This document shows, in pieces, positions 1-11,700 of a stretch of 64,000 bases of DNA. Position numbers and translations under genes: made by a program. The notes under the pieces were generated by a model, which saw only the letters and a list, made by a program, of their open reading frames with translations, was not told the DNA's origin and ran no database searches. The DNA comes from Plazaster borealis (taxonomy: Eukaryota; Echinodermata; Asteroidea; Forcipulatida; Labidiasteridae): assembly GCA_021014325.1 (NCBI GenBank), contig JAJGQC010000631.1, forward strand, positions 186,001 through 250,000. Direction: 5' to 3'. Each line of letters opens with the position of its first letter. The stretch's first letter is position 1.

Positions 1-10
1 ATGCCTTTAA

Positions 11-389
11 AGACAGTGGACACTATTGGTAATTGTCAAAGACCAGTCTTCTCACTTGGTGTATCTCAACATATGCATAAAATAACAAGCCTGTGAAAAC
101 TTGAGCTCAATTGGTCATCGAGGTTGCGAGATAACAATGAAAGGAAAAAACAAACTTGTCACACGGAGTTCTGTGCTTTTAGATGCAAGTTGATTTCGAG
201 ACCTCATCTAATTTTGAGGTCTCGAAATCAAATTCGTGGAAAATTACTTCTTTCTCGAAAATTACTCCACTTCAGAGGGAGCCGTTTCTCACAATGTTTT
301 ATACTATCAACCTCTCCCCAATACTTGTTACCAAGTTAGGTTTTATGCTAATAAATATTTTGAGTAATTACCAATAGTGTCCACTACCT
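11..389. mobile_element. M1-family MITE, TTAA-flanked
   Basis: TTAA at 7-10 and 390-393. Termini AGACAGTGGACACTATTGG and its inverse ACCAATAGTGTCCACTACCT. Internal inverted-repeat structure, non-coding. This subfamily has CACTATTGG ends; others have CACGTTTGG. Confidence 0.85.
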
Positions 390-396
390 TTAAGTA

Positions 397-1755
397 GTAA
401 TATTTAGTGGTTATTCATTTTCGATTTGTATTTTTTATACTGGTTACTAATAATATTACAATTGCTTTCCTAGTGAATGGATTGAGTCAAAATGTTGCAT
501 TTTTCATATAATTAGTTTTCACAACGTATGTGATCTTCAGTTTGGGACATCTCGTTCTCTGGTATTTTGATAATGATAGTTTTACCTCGTTGCTTTAGAA
601 ATTAGTTTTGGGGTTTATAGTTCAAGACGAGTTTAATGTTCAATCTTGAGAGTTTGTTGGTTATTTTTTTATGGTTACAAATCATAAATGTATTTGTAAG
701 AGCTTGATATAAATTTTAGCCAAGTGCTGGTGAGTTTCCTTCTATCGATTGTTTTGATATTTACTAACATTTTATTGAATTTAATTTCGTTCAGTTTTTA
801 GAGTTATAGATCAAAATTATAGCCGATATAGATATGCTCATATTTATTATTTTTTTCGTTGGTAACATGCTGAATTTAAATTGGTAATACAGAGTGATTA
901 TTTAATTTGTGAGAGTTATAATTATGATTTAATATTGCTTAAAAATTTTTTTCTAGTTTTTTCTTGAGAAAACTACCGTCAAAGACAAGTTGACCAGTTA
1001 TTTTGTATATTTTGTTATATTGTTATGGTTCATATGTAATAATGTTGGTTTATTTATTATTTAATTGCATTCTGACTTGAGCTGTCCTTTTGCTAAGACA
1101 TACAGTTAGAATCGCCACCGTTGATGTGCTGAGACAAACAGCTCTAGTGTAACAAGAATTTGTCCTCAGATTCTTCCCGGCAGAAGACCACAAAAACACA
1201 CAGCAGGAAGCGATTTTCTCGGTCTATTTTCACCTGGTTTACTCAACACGTCTTTACACCAAAACTTACATATTAACAAGAAGAACCTTTAGGCTACGTT
1301 TCCCCAACGAGACGGGTGTCCCAACCCGTCAGCAGGGGCTCGTTACGACACAGCTCCACAACGGTGCCGTGCCATAGCGCCCTCTCGCTGACGGCTGGGC
1401 CAATCGCTACACTATTATTTGAACCATGGGCTGCTTTGCTAAATCTTTAACTAGTTTGGGTTAATGTAGTTTTCCAACTGGCTGTTACAAACAAGATTAC
1501 AAATCATAATGGGATTTTCGCGAATCCAAGGAATAATAATTAGAAGAAAACAAAATACAAATGTTGACGAAAACAATAGCTTGTCGGACAACTATGGAAC
1601 AACTATATAAATTTGCCTCTACATCATCAATACGAAGACAAAACCAATTTATGAAGCCCGCGCGGATAAAGGAACCTATCTTAATCTGTTCAGACATGTC
1701 AAAACACACTTTTGAATTGACTTAGTTTGAAAACCCCGACATATAATGTCTGTTT
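397..1755. other. AT-rich intergenic DNA, no gene seen
   Basis: No conserved frame or splice-linked coding seen. 1080-1420 is more GC-rich (CCCTCTCGCTGACGG) and could be part of a promoter or leader of a gene to the left, but nothing shows this. Confidence 0.5.
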
Positions 1756-1771
1756 CTAATAACTTTCTTAC

Positions 1772-1847
1772 CTTGTTTCAGCTATTTCTTCTTCTCGTTC
1801 TATAAGGAAAGTGGCAAGTATATTTCCGAACAATTAATTAAAGCCAT
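1772..1847 (-). pseudogene. Inverted, broken copy of IGHMBP2 exon 1 with its donor
   Basis: Read on the minus strand, ATGGCT at 1847 is followed by a diverged version of exon 1 (5627-5703). It ends AGCTGAAACAAG|GTAAGAAAG exactly like the real exon. It has 76 nt rather than 77 and an in-frame TAG after about 15 codons, so it cannot encode the same N-terminus. Homology stretches about 12-15 bp into the following intron. It points to a head-to-head duplicate whose remaining exons, if any, lie to the left of the window. Confidence 0.72.
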
Positions 1848-1849
1848 TT

Positions 1850-2740
1850 ATTATACACATACACACACACACACATGTTTGTAAATCCCGCTTACCGAGG
1901 ACTGTTCTTTGTTCTCCCATCGTTTGGACATAGTTTTCTTTTAGCGACGTCCCCATTGGGTTTGTACACGAAAACGAAGCGAGGACGTCCTCGCTCTGTC
2001 AAACACCCGGATCCCTTTTGTTAAAGTCCTCGGTTTGAATGGATAGACACACTCACACACACGGACGTGTGTAAACACCAGCAATCGTGGACCCTCCTTT
2101 GTTCTACTCTTTGTGGTAGCAACCGTGCACCACAATGTTTTCCTTTGTGATTGCAGCCGTGGACCCACCCCTTTTGTTATAAGTCCACGGTTTGAATGTG
2201 GTTACCTACCCACACACACGCGTTTGTGAATCCCGAAAATCGAGGACTTCTTTTTGTTCTCCCATTGTTTGGACTTTTTTTTTTTTTTTGAGCGACGTCC
2301 CCATTTTTTCCATTATATAAATTCAACTCCCGGTTCGAATTGTAAGTCAAGGTCAAACGGGTTCACACTTTGTGCAGCGTTTGTTGACTTTTTGAGGACC
2401 TTAACAATGATGTATAGATTTTAAAAACCAATGTCTGGTTATTAAGGAGTTTTTGGTTAATTAAAATAATAAACTTCAACTTCCAATTTGAACCGAAAGT
2501 CAAGATCAAAAGGTCACAATTTTGTGAAGCGCTTGTTGGGATTATAAAGACCTTTCTAATGATGTAACTTAATCATAAAAATTCAATGTGTGCCGAATGA
2601 TTTATGGGTTTTTTTCAAGTAATAAAATGGTCAAATGGGGTCACATTCTGTGTATATTTTTCTAAGTTGTTACATAATTTCCTAATGATGTATAGATTGT
2701 AAAAAAAACCAACGTGTGATTTAGCAGTTATGGTTTTTAA
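1850..2740. repeat. CA microsatellites and degenerate tandem repeats
   Basis: CA runs at about 1857-1877 and 2208-2220. A segment of ~100 bp with TGTTCTCCCAT and GAGCGACGTCCCCATT occurs at 1877-1960 and again at 2218-2310. From 2325 a ~150-bp unit with CCGGTTTGAA...AAGTCAAGGTCAAA repeats at least three times, with another at 3106. Confidence 0.7.
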
Positions 2741-2748
2741 AACATTAA

Positions 2749-3098
2749 AGGAATATTACAGAATTGGTTTTTGCTCACAAAACAGTGTAAGCACTTTAAT
2801 ATAATCCACCATATACATAAACTGACAAACCTGTAGAAGTTTGAGATCCATCGGCCATCTGGGTCACGAGAAAATAGTGAAAAACCGATTTGCATGTGTT
2901 ATACAATGCATGAATAAAATGCTCATGAGCGATAAACTCCAATCGGAAATTAGTTTTATTTATTTCTCATCAAATATGGCATTTCAGACAAAAATATTTC
3001 TAGGGATGTTTTCTACTATCATCATCATTAGACCGTATAAGTTTTATGTAATTCTGTGATCTTAAAGAAAATTTTAATACCAGTTCTGTAACGTTCCT
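2749..3098. mobile_element. M2-family MITE, TTAA-flanked
   Basis: TTAA on both sides; ends AGGAATATTACAGAATTGG and its inverse CAGTTCTGTAACGTTCCT. A second copy in inverse orientation lies at 6499-6856. Confidence 0.85.
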
Positions 3099-3101
3099 TT
3101 A

Positions 3102-3942
3102 AATTTCATCTTCCGGTTTGAACCAGAAGTAAAGGTCAATTGGGGTCACATTCTTTATATCGTTTATTAAACATCCAATGTGTGGTTCAGGAGTTATGAC
3201 ATTTTCAAATAATCAATTGAGTTTTTCAAATATTTGAGTTTGCAATGATGATGAAATAACGAACGACGCCAAACCTACATGTAGCTGTACAGTACACTTG
3301 TCTTCAGCTGGAGCGTCTTGGAACCAAGACTATAATATACACACACACACACACACACGGTTTGAATGTGGATACCTACCCACGCACACACACACACGTG
3401 CGTGTGCATGTAAGGTTCAGCGTGTGCATAGGGCTTACATGTCATAATACACTATCGTGCGTTGTCAACAAAGGTAAAGAGACACGTGCGCTTTAACGTC
3501 CGGTTTTGACCAGATGTAAAAGACACTAAATATGTTGTTATTAGGCCACATAAAAAAAATATATTGTTGATCGTCCTTTTTTATGGGAAGTGGGGGAGGG
3601 AGGGCGTTTTTTTTTTGGTTTTGGGGGTCTTTTTTTGACATGGCAAAATATGAAATAAAGAATAAAGATATCATCATAATCACTATAAAACAAAGGGTTT
3701 CTGTGATTTTGATGTTTTTAATTGTTTTGTTAAACCCTTTCAAATACTAGATGACTTTTTCTGTAAACATTTTCAAAAAAACGCAGCCTAAGTAAATATT
3801 TGAAGAATTTTTCTTGTTTTGCCAACATGAATAATTTTTCTTCAATCATCTATTCTCCGACCTATGGATTTTGAAAAAATATCAGCTGAAAAATCTGGGA
3901 GCCAAATTTGACTGAAATGATCATTAAAAATACCGTTTTTTA

Positions 3943-3973
<31 letters not shown>

Positions 3974-4062
3974 TGGGGTCGGGGGTTTTGTAGGGTCGGG
4001 CGGGGACGATCAACAATTTTATTTGTTTATGTGGCCTTATGTGCAAAGGTTTGAGCAGGCTC
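3102..4062. other. Low-complexity intergenic stretch
   Basis: One more copy of the ~150-bp degenerate unit (3106-3235), CA microsatellites at about 3338-3358 and 3384-3400, T/G-rich 3590-3640 and a poly-A run at about 3948-3973. No coding evidence. Confidence 0.6.
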
Positions 4063-4069
4063 ACTCATT

Positions 4070-5445
4070 TATATAACCTGATGCAATTCATGTTGATTAT
4101 CATAATTTGTAGGCCTTCAAAATCTTTGAATAATAACGTTTTGGGGTCATGCAATTAATAGATTGTGTAATTATTTAAAAAATACCAGATCCTGGGGGTT
4201 CGCAGTGCTTTAACTTCTGAAGAGATTTGATAAATTTAGGCTTTAAAGTTGGTCCTATTTGACTTACGAATAATTGGAAGAGTGCCTCATGAAAACTGAC
4301 AGCAAGGGTGTTTGTTTTTCCATGGTAATTAGCAACAATTCCAAACGGCTGACCTGCTTATATTGAAGAAAAACGTAAGTTTAATTGTCTGAAAATAATT
4401 TTGATTGGTTTTCAAGAGGCGGGAGAGACTTTAAACATTGTTTGAGTATTTTTGAATATTTTTAGCATTTTAGCATTGGTTGCAATGGGAGTTTATTTAG
4501 TGCGGTGCACCCCTAAAGGCACGACATGCCTCCGGCCGTACGTAGTCGTATCCTTTAAATGTTAAAGGCAGTGGACACTATTGGTAATTACTCAAAATAA
4601 TTATTAGCACAAAACCTTACTTGGTATCAAGTAATGGGGAGAGATTGTAGTCATTGTGAGAAACGGCTCCCTCTGAAGTGGAGTAGTTTTCGAGAAAGAA
4701 GTAATTTTCCCCGAATTTGATTTCGAGACCTCAAGTTTAGAACTTGAGGTCTCGAAATCAAGCATCTGAGAGCACACAACTTCGTGTGACAAGGGTGTTT
4801 TTTCTTTCATAGTTATCTTGCAACTACGACGACCGATCGAGCTCAAATTTTCACAGGTTTGTTATTTTATGCATATGTTGAGATACACCAAGTGAGAAGA
4901 CTGGTCTTTGACAATTACCAATAGTGTACACTGTCTTTAAAGAGCGCCCTTTATCAGATTTAAAGGTCCATTTCAACATGCCAGCGCCCGTCACTGGGTG
5001 CACCACACTAATAAACTCCCATGGCAATGCTAAAGGCTAAATATTCAAAAATACTCAAAAAATACTTTTAAGTCTCTCAGCCTCTTGAAAACCAATCAGA
5101 TATGTTCGGACAACTAAACTTCAGATTTCTTTTCATTGTTGTGGCAGGTCAGCCGTTTGGAATTTTTTCTAAATTACCCCAGAAAAAAACACCCCGAATT
5201 AATGTGTTTTTTCCCAAACCGACTTGCCAGTTTTCACTTGCCTCCAATTCCCAAGCCAAATAGGACCAACTTTAAAGCCTAAATTTATTAAAAGCACAGA
5301 ACCCCCAGTTTCTGGTATTGTATTATAATTACACAATCTATTAATTGCATTTACCCCTAAAACGTTGTTATTCAAAAGCCTACAAATTATGATAATCAGC
5401 TTGGCGCATGAATTTTGTCCTTTAATTGATAGTGCACCCCCGTCG
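4070..5445. repeat. Fold-back: two ~440-bp inverted arms just upstream of IGHMBP2
   Basis: The left arm, about 4070-4515, reappears inverted at about 4996-5445. Shared blocks include GATTATCATAATTTGTAGGC, AATTTAGGCTTTAAAGTTGG and TCCAAACGGCTGACCTGC. The centre holds an M1 MITE (4566-4936) and a GAGCGCCCT...CAGCGCCC segment (4942-4990) that is repeated directly at 5463-5510 in the IGHMBP2 leader. Confidence 0.85.
4566..4936. mobile_element. M1-family MITE inside the fold-back spacer
   Basis: TTAA at 4562-4565 and 4937-4940; ends AGGCAGTGGACACTATTGG and CCAATAGTGTACACTGTCT. Opposite orientation to the 11-389 copy. Confidence 0.85.
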
Positions 5446-5498
5446 TATCCGTCAATGTCAGAGAGCGCCCTCTATCAGATTTAAAGGTCCATTTCAAT

Positions 5499-5582
5499 AT
5501 GGCAGCGCCCATGCAGCTGTCAGCAGCAATGACACCGTTTGTGTGTGCACAAAACTGTTTAGATAGCCAAGTTTTTCAGTGA
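5499..5582 (+). promoter_or_regulatory. Possible upstream ORF in the IGHMBP2 5' leader
   Basis: An ATG at 5499 opens a 27-codon frame beginning MAAPMQLSAAMTPF, closed by TGA at 5580-5582, 44 bp before the IGHMBP2 ATG and in another frame. It matters only if transcription starts upstream of 5499, which the sequence does not show. Confidence 0.35.
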
Positions 5583-5626
5583 TCCACTCTCTATGATTGA
5601 TCAATTGATCAAAAGCATCATAAGAA

Positions 5627-5703
5627 ATGGCTGTAAGAAATTTTGTTCAGAAACATACTGAGCTACTTTCCTTAGAAAGAGAAGCAGAAATAGCTGAAAC
5701 AAG
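5627..5703 (+). CDS. IGHMBP2: IGHMBP2 exon 1 (start codon)
   Basis: The ATG at 5627 has an AAG-ATGG context. The peptide begins [19 protein letters not shown] and aligns with the helical N-terminus of animal IGHMBP2. It ends AAG|GTAAGA, leaving two bases of a split codon. It was missed as an open frame because it is short. A mutated inverted copy of this exon lies at 1772-1847. Confidence 0.9.
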
Positions 5704-8700
5704 GTAAGAAAGTTATTAATTAACCCTGCATGCCCTGCGCTGCGAGACGAGGCTTCCAAAAGATTTCGCTCATCCCATGCCCCACCAGCCTCATTATAGG
5801 AAGGCACTTTTAATTATAGGGTAATTAAGTCTGTTTGGGGGTGGTGGGGTTGGGGTGTGTGGGGGGAAGCGGGGGACTTTTAATTATAGGGTAATTAAGT
5901 CTGTTTGGGGTTGGTGAGGTTGTGGGGGGAAGTGGGGGAGTGGGCAGTGGGCAGTGGGTGGTGTGCAAACAGCTTCAAATCCTTGAAAGCTGCAAACAGA
6001 TCAGCAGGGCCACTTCAGAGCTGTATATAAGAACACACTGGTGAAGAGGGATTGTTTAACAAAGGGAAATATAGTCCACACACCAAGTGGCCCTGCATTC
6101 TATAGTTACTCCCTTATCCCATGTACGCATGTCAAGGGGGGGTGCCACAAGCAAACTTCAAAGGGTCATGGACATGGTGACCCAATAGTGAAACTCAACC
6201 CATGGATGACTTTACTATCCTAAAAGGGGGGACCTAAAAATTAAGGTTGATAAAAGTTGCACTAAGATACTGCATTTTTGCAAACAAAACAGAATTGTAA
6301 AAAAAAAATTAACAAACATGCAATACCCAACAATGCATTTTTTGAAAATTATTTCGAACTTAATAGAAATGTTTAAGCCCTTAACAATTTTAGGGCAGGG
6401 AACTGCATGAGCTTGAATCCGTAATCTTAGCAAAACCCCAATTTAGGGGCCCCCAAAAAAAAAAAAAAAAAAACACACTCCTTCTCCCAGTCCTTTAAAG
6501 GAACGTTACAGAACTGGTAATTAAAATTTTCTTTAAGATCACAGATTTACATAAAACTTACACGGTCTAATGATGATGATAGTAGAAAACATTCCTAGAA
6601 ATATTTCTGTCTGAAATGCCATATTTGATGAGAAATAAATAAAACTAATTTCCGATTGGAGTTTATCGCTCATGAGCGTTTTATTCATGCATTGTATAAC
6701 ACATGCAAATGTGTAATCGGTTTTTCACTATTTTACTAGTGACCCAGATGGCCGATCGATCTCAAACTTCTACAGGTTTGTCAGTTTATGTATATGGTGG
6801 ATTATATAGAGTGCTTACACTGTTTTGTGAGCAAAAACCAATTCTGTAATGTTCCTTTAAATATACTTAATAACTTCTTCCCTGTTCTCACAAGAAACTT
6901 GTTGTACATGTTGTAAAATTAACTATAAAACTATGTTACAACTTTACAGTTACACTATCTACAGGGCCCAACTTTCAAGTGAGAACAGGGAACAAGTTAT
7001 TAATTATTTAAAGGAGTAGTAGAGGGCATACTTTGTATATGGTTGGGGGTTTTTATGATTTTGTTTTTAAGCTTTTGCAGAAAACTGTGACGGCTTCTTC
7101 ATCCATTGCCAGCATCCTTCCTTTGGCAGAGATGCCACTTTTCTGGATTTACCCAGATTTCCAGTTTTTAAAAAACTTTTTTCTTTTTCTTTTTAAATCA
7201 AGCTTGAATAAAATTTTAATTGTTTCGCCTCTCTAGCAAGTCCGCTTTGCAATAAGCGATTTTCGCCAAAAATATTAGTTTATATCGTAAATGTCGTAAT
7301 TTTCCTCTTTTTACGGCTCGGTGAGTTGTATGCCTGATTTGAACTTAAAGGCACTGAACACATTTGGAAATTGTCAAAGACTAGTGTTCTCATTTGGTGT
7401 AGGCCTATCCCAACATATGCATAAAATAACAAGCCTGTGAAAATTTGGGCTCAATTGGTCATCGAAGTTGCAAGAAAATGATGAAAGAAAAAACACCCTT
7501 GTTGTACAAATTTGTGTGCTTTCAGATAGGAATCAAAACTTCTTGCAAGAAGTTTTTATTATTTTAGTGAGAAATTACCTCTTTCTCAAAAACTATGTTA
7601 CTTCAGAGGGAGTCGTTTCCTACAATGTTTTATACTATCAACAGCTCTCCGTTGCTTGTTACCAAGTAAGTTTTTATGCTAATACTTGTTTTGAGTCATT
7701 ACCAAACGTGTACGATACCTTTAAGTGCTCGGTGCTACTCTTTTGGAAATTCAATGTTGGCATCTCTGCGATGATTGCTCTGCGATAATTTGTCACAATG
7801 GTTACCACTCGCTGCATTCATTCAGTGGCTTTCTGCTTTTGTCTAAGGAAAAATAATGTTCAGGGTATCTCTGTTTTGGGGCACAGGGAGATGTACACTC
7901 CTTGGTGATTGATTATTTATTCTACATTTTTGTTCTTCTTTTTAGTGTGTTGATTGAAAACACACCGTTGAAGGAGCTACAGAGGCGAGGGGTTTGTCTT
8001 CTTAAGCTTCGCCTAGTCAACCGATCCACAGGGCTCTATGGGAGAACGCTGGTCAAGTTTGCACCCAACAAGGGGCATGGTGATGGTAATCTCCCTGCTC
8101 ATAAGCTAAGCCCAGGTAAAGTAAAGTCTGTCCCCAGCCATAGGCCCCCTATAGATCATCAGGCCGGTATTTTTAAAACTGAGAATATTTATATTCCCCC
8201 CTGGGGAAGGATGCCAGTCCATCACAGGTTACTCCCCTTGTACCCCTGGGTGAAGAGAAGCAATAATGGTTCAGTGTCTTGTTTAAAGGGCACAAGTGTC
8301 ATGACCGGGACTCGAACCAATACGCTGCTGATCAGAAACACCAGAGCTCGAGTCCAGTGCTTTTATCCGCTCGGCCATGACACGCCATTAAGCCCAGGTA
8401 CCTACTATATATTGCTGTGAGATTTTTAAATTTTTGTTTTTATGAGAGATCACCTAACATCACAAGGCCGGACGGCCACTTTTTTTTTTATCCACCCTTT
8501 TTTTGTTCCTCCGATTATTATTTTTAAAGGTATCGTACACGTTTGGTAATGACTCAAAACAAATATTAGCTTAAAAACTTACTTGGTAACGAGCAACGGA
8601 GAGCTGTTGATAGTATAAAACATTGTAGGAAACGACTCCCTCTGAAGTAACGTAGTTTTTGAGAAAGAGGTAATTTCTCACTAAAATAATGAAAACTTCT

Positions 8701-11700
8701 TGCAATAAATTTTTATTCCATCTGAAAGCACACAAATTTGTACAACAAGGGTGTTTTTTCTTTCATCATTTTCTTGTAACTTCGATGACCAATTGAGCCC
8801 AAATTTTCACAGGCTTGTTATTTGATGCATATGTTGGGATACACCAAGTGAGAACACTGGTCTTTGACAAGTTCCAAACGTGTTCGGTGCCATTAAATAA
8901 ATAAATAATAGTACTGGGTTCTTATATAGCGCTTTATCACACCCCTAGGGGCGTATCAAAGCGCTCAGTATTTTGTCCTGCAAGTTTTTTTTTAGCTACG
9001 TTTTGAAGTGTGAGACCTTTTTCCTTTATAGCACCATGTAATAGTTTACAAGGTGCTGTGGCGCAATATGCTGTCGATCAAACCAGGAACACCGGAGCGA
9101 ACCCCTTCACTTATCGATAAGTGCATTGGGTTCTTTTACGTGCATTACACAACACACGGGACCAACGGCTTTACGTCCCATCTGAAGGACGCAGCAATAA
9201 TGGTTAAGTGTTTTGCTTAAGGACACAAGTGTCACGACCGGGACTCAAATCCACACTCTGATGATTAGAAACAACTGTTCTTGTATTTCATATCCCCATC
9301 AATTCAACTACCACCAGAGGCACAATGCCACCTACTCCTAGGGTTGAAACAGGGTTACCCCCTTCACAGTCCGTAAAGATGTAGGCATGGGTATCATCCA
9401 CTAGGAGCCTGGCTGGTATAGCAGAATGCAATTATGCAATACCTTCCCAACTTTTTACAAAGCAATTATGGTTAAGTGCCTTTTTCAAGGGCACAAGTTT
9501 CATGACCGGGATTTGAACCCAAACTCTAGAAACACCAGAGCTTGGGTCCGGTGATCTCGACACGACACAATCATACCAAAGATTAATATAATTCTACGGT
9601 CAACCTAAAACTTTTCACAGTCTTATTTTTTGAGAATTCTAAGCTGCTGGAATTATTGAAATGCGCAGTCAAGCTTATTATCTGCAGAGCTGACATTTTT
9701 CACAACTTCCACTGAATGCTTTAACAAGACATAAATTGTTAAATTACTTACAGGTTTTACCCTTGTTTTGGCTGAGGTGATGAGGCAAGACTATCAATCA
9801 GCTTTTCAGTAGTTTACCCTGAGATTTTTTTATCTTTTCAGTTGTACTACATGTATTTCCCCACCCCTTCCCCAGTTAAAATATCACCAGTGGAAATAAT
9901 CCAGCACAGTTACCATATTTGGATTTGTATTGTCACAAATTACAACAAGCCAACCGATACAGCATCACTGGATGGGATAGCATCAACATTTATTATTTTA
10001 AAAATGTTGAATCTAATTTTACGTTCTTCTAATAGGAGACATCGTTGGAGTTGGCCTATCCCATGGGGGCGGAGCCTCCTCAACAGATGATCCATCAGGC
10101 ATTGTGTCAAAGGTCAGCCAGACGTCCATCACCGTCGCCTTCGACCATAAAGATACTGAGGATGGACCTGTGACCTTTGACCATGAAGGACTGTACAGAT
10201 TGACCAAGTTGGCCAATGATGTCACGTATAGACGTCTGAAAAAGTAAGTAGCTCACCATTTTACAGTCCTGTTGCTTCATTTTTATATATTTTGTTAAAT
10301 GCAAGTTTGCCCCAAACAAGGCTTACAGGCACTGTACACGTTTGGTAATTACTCAAAATATATATTAGCATAAAAACTGACTTGGTAACGAGCAACAGAG
10401 AGCTGTTGATAGTATAAAACATTGTGAGAAACGACTCCCTCTGAAGTAACGTAGTTTTTGAGAAAGAGGTCATTTCTCACTAAAATAAAATAATAACAGC
10501 ACCTTGTAAACCATTACATGGTGCTATGTAAAGGAATAGGTCTCATACTTCAAAATTGTAGCCCCGCATACCTTGCGGGAAAACTTACTGTTTGTCTGTT
10601 CAAGCGCCTTGAGTACCTTCTTGGTAGATACGTGCGCTATATAAGACTATATTATTATTATTATTATTAAAACTTCTTGCAAGAAGTTTTTATTCCTATC
10701 TGAAAGCACACAAATTTGTACAACAAGGCTGTTTTTTCTTTCATCATTTTCTTGCAACTTCGATGACCAATTGAGCCCAAACTTTCACAGGCTTGTTATT
10801 TTATGCATAATGTTGGGATGCACCAAATGAGAACACTGGTTTTTGACAATTACCAAACGTGTACGATGCCTTTAAAGCCACTCTACGTAAGGGGCTATGC
10901 AATTAAGAAAGTATTTAAAGTGGAAATAACTCAGGGGAGCTGAAGGTAGGAATTGATATTCCTCTTAAAAACAGTCTAGATTGTAGGATGGAGGGAAACA
11001 TGCACCAGGCAAGGAGTTCCAAAGAGATGCAGTACATGGAATAAAGCTGTTTGAATGGCTCTTTGTTCTACATCTCAGCAGAGCTAGAGTGTATGGGTGA
11101 GAAGAAGCAGAAAGCCTGGTTTCACGCTCAAACATCCTGATAGGAGGAACCAGGTCGGACACACTGGTGGCACATTTACCATGAAAATATCTGTAGAAAA
11201 GACAAGAGGCTGGCTACAGACCTACAGTGGGAAAGAGGTTGTATTGCTCATCCCAACCCTTCACAAACAAGATTAACAATACGCTTCTGCACTCTGTCTA
11301 ATAAAGATAAATGAAAGGCAGAAGCTTTATGAAGGCGATACGAGCGATAAACAATACTGTGCGCCCTCTATAGTTCCATGAGAGGCCATGTTTCCAAAAA
11401 GTAAAACTAAAAAACAAAACCACACTTGCAACTTTGCACAAACTGTAAAATTACCAAGTGTTAGATTTGTTCAGCTAAAATTTTCTTTTAAAAAATAGGG
11501 ACCAATGCAAAACATTTAAAACAAAATGTTTTTCCGTGGTTGTTACTATTATTAGTTAACTTGGCCATAGATACGAGATACCAATATACAGAAAATCAAA
11601 TTAAGATGAACAGTAATTATGGCTCTTTTTCATGGGCTTGGGCTTGAGCTTAGGTTTCTTCAGTTAAAGGTACACTTTGTTTCAGATGGCAGTTTGGGCT

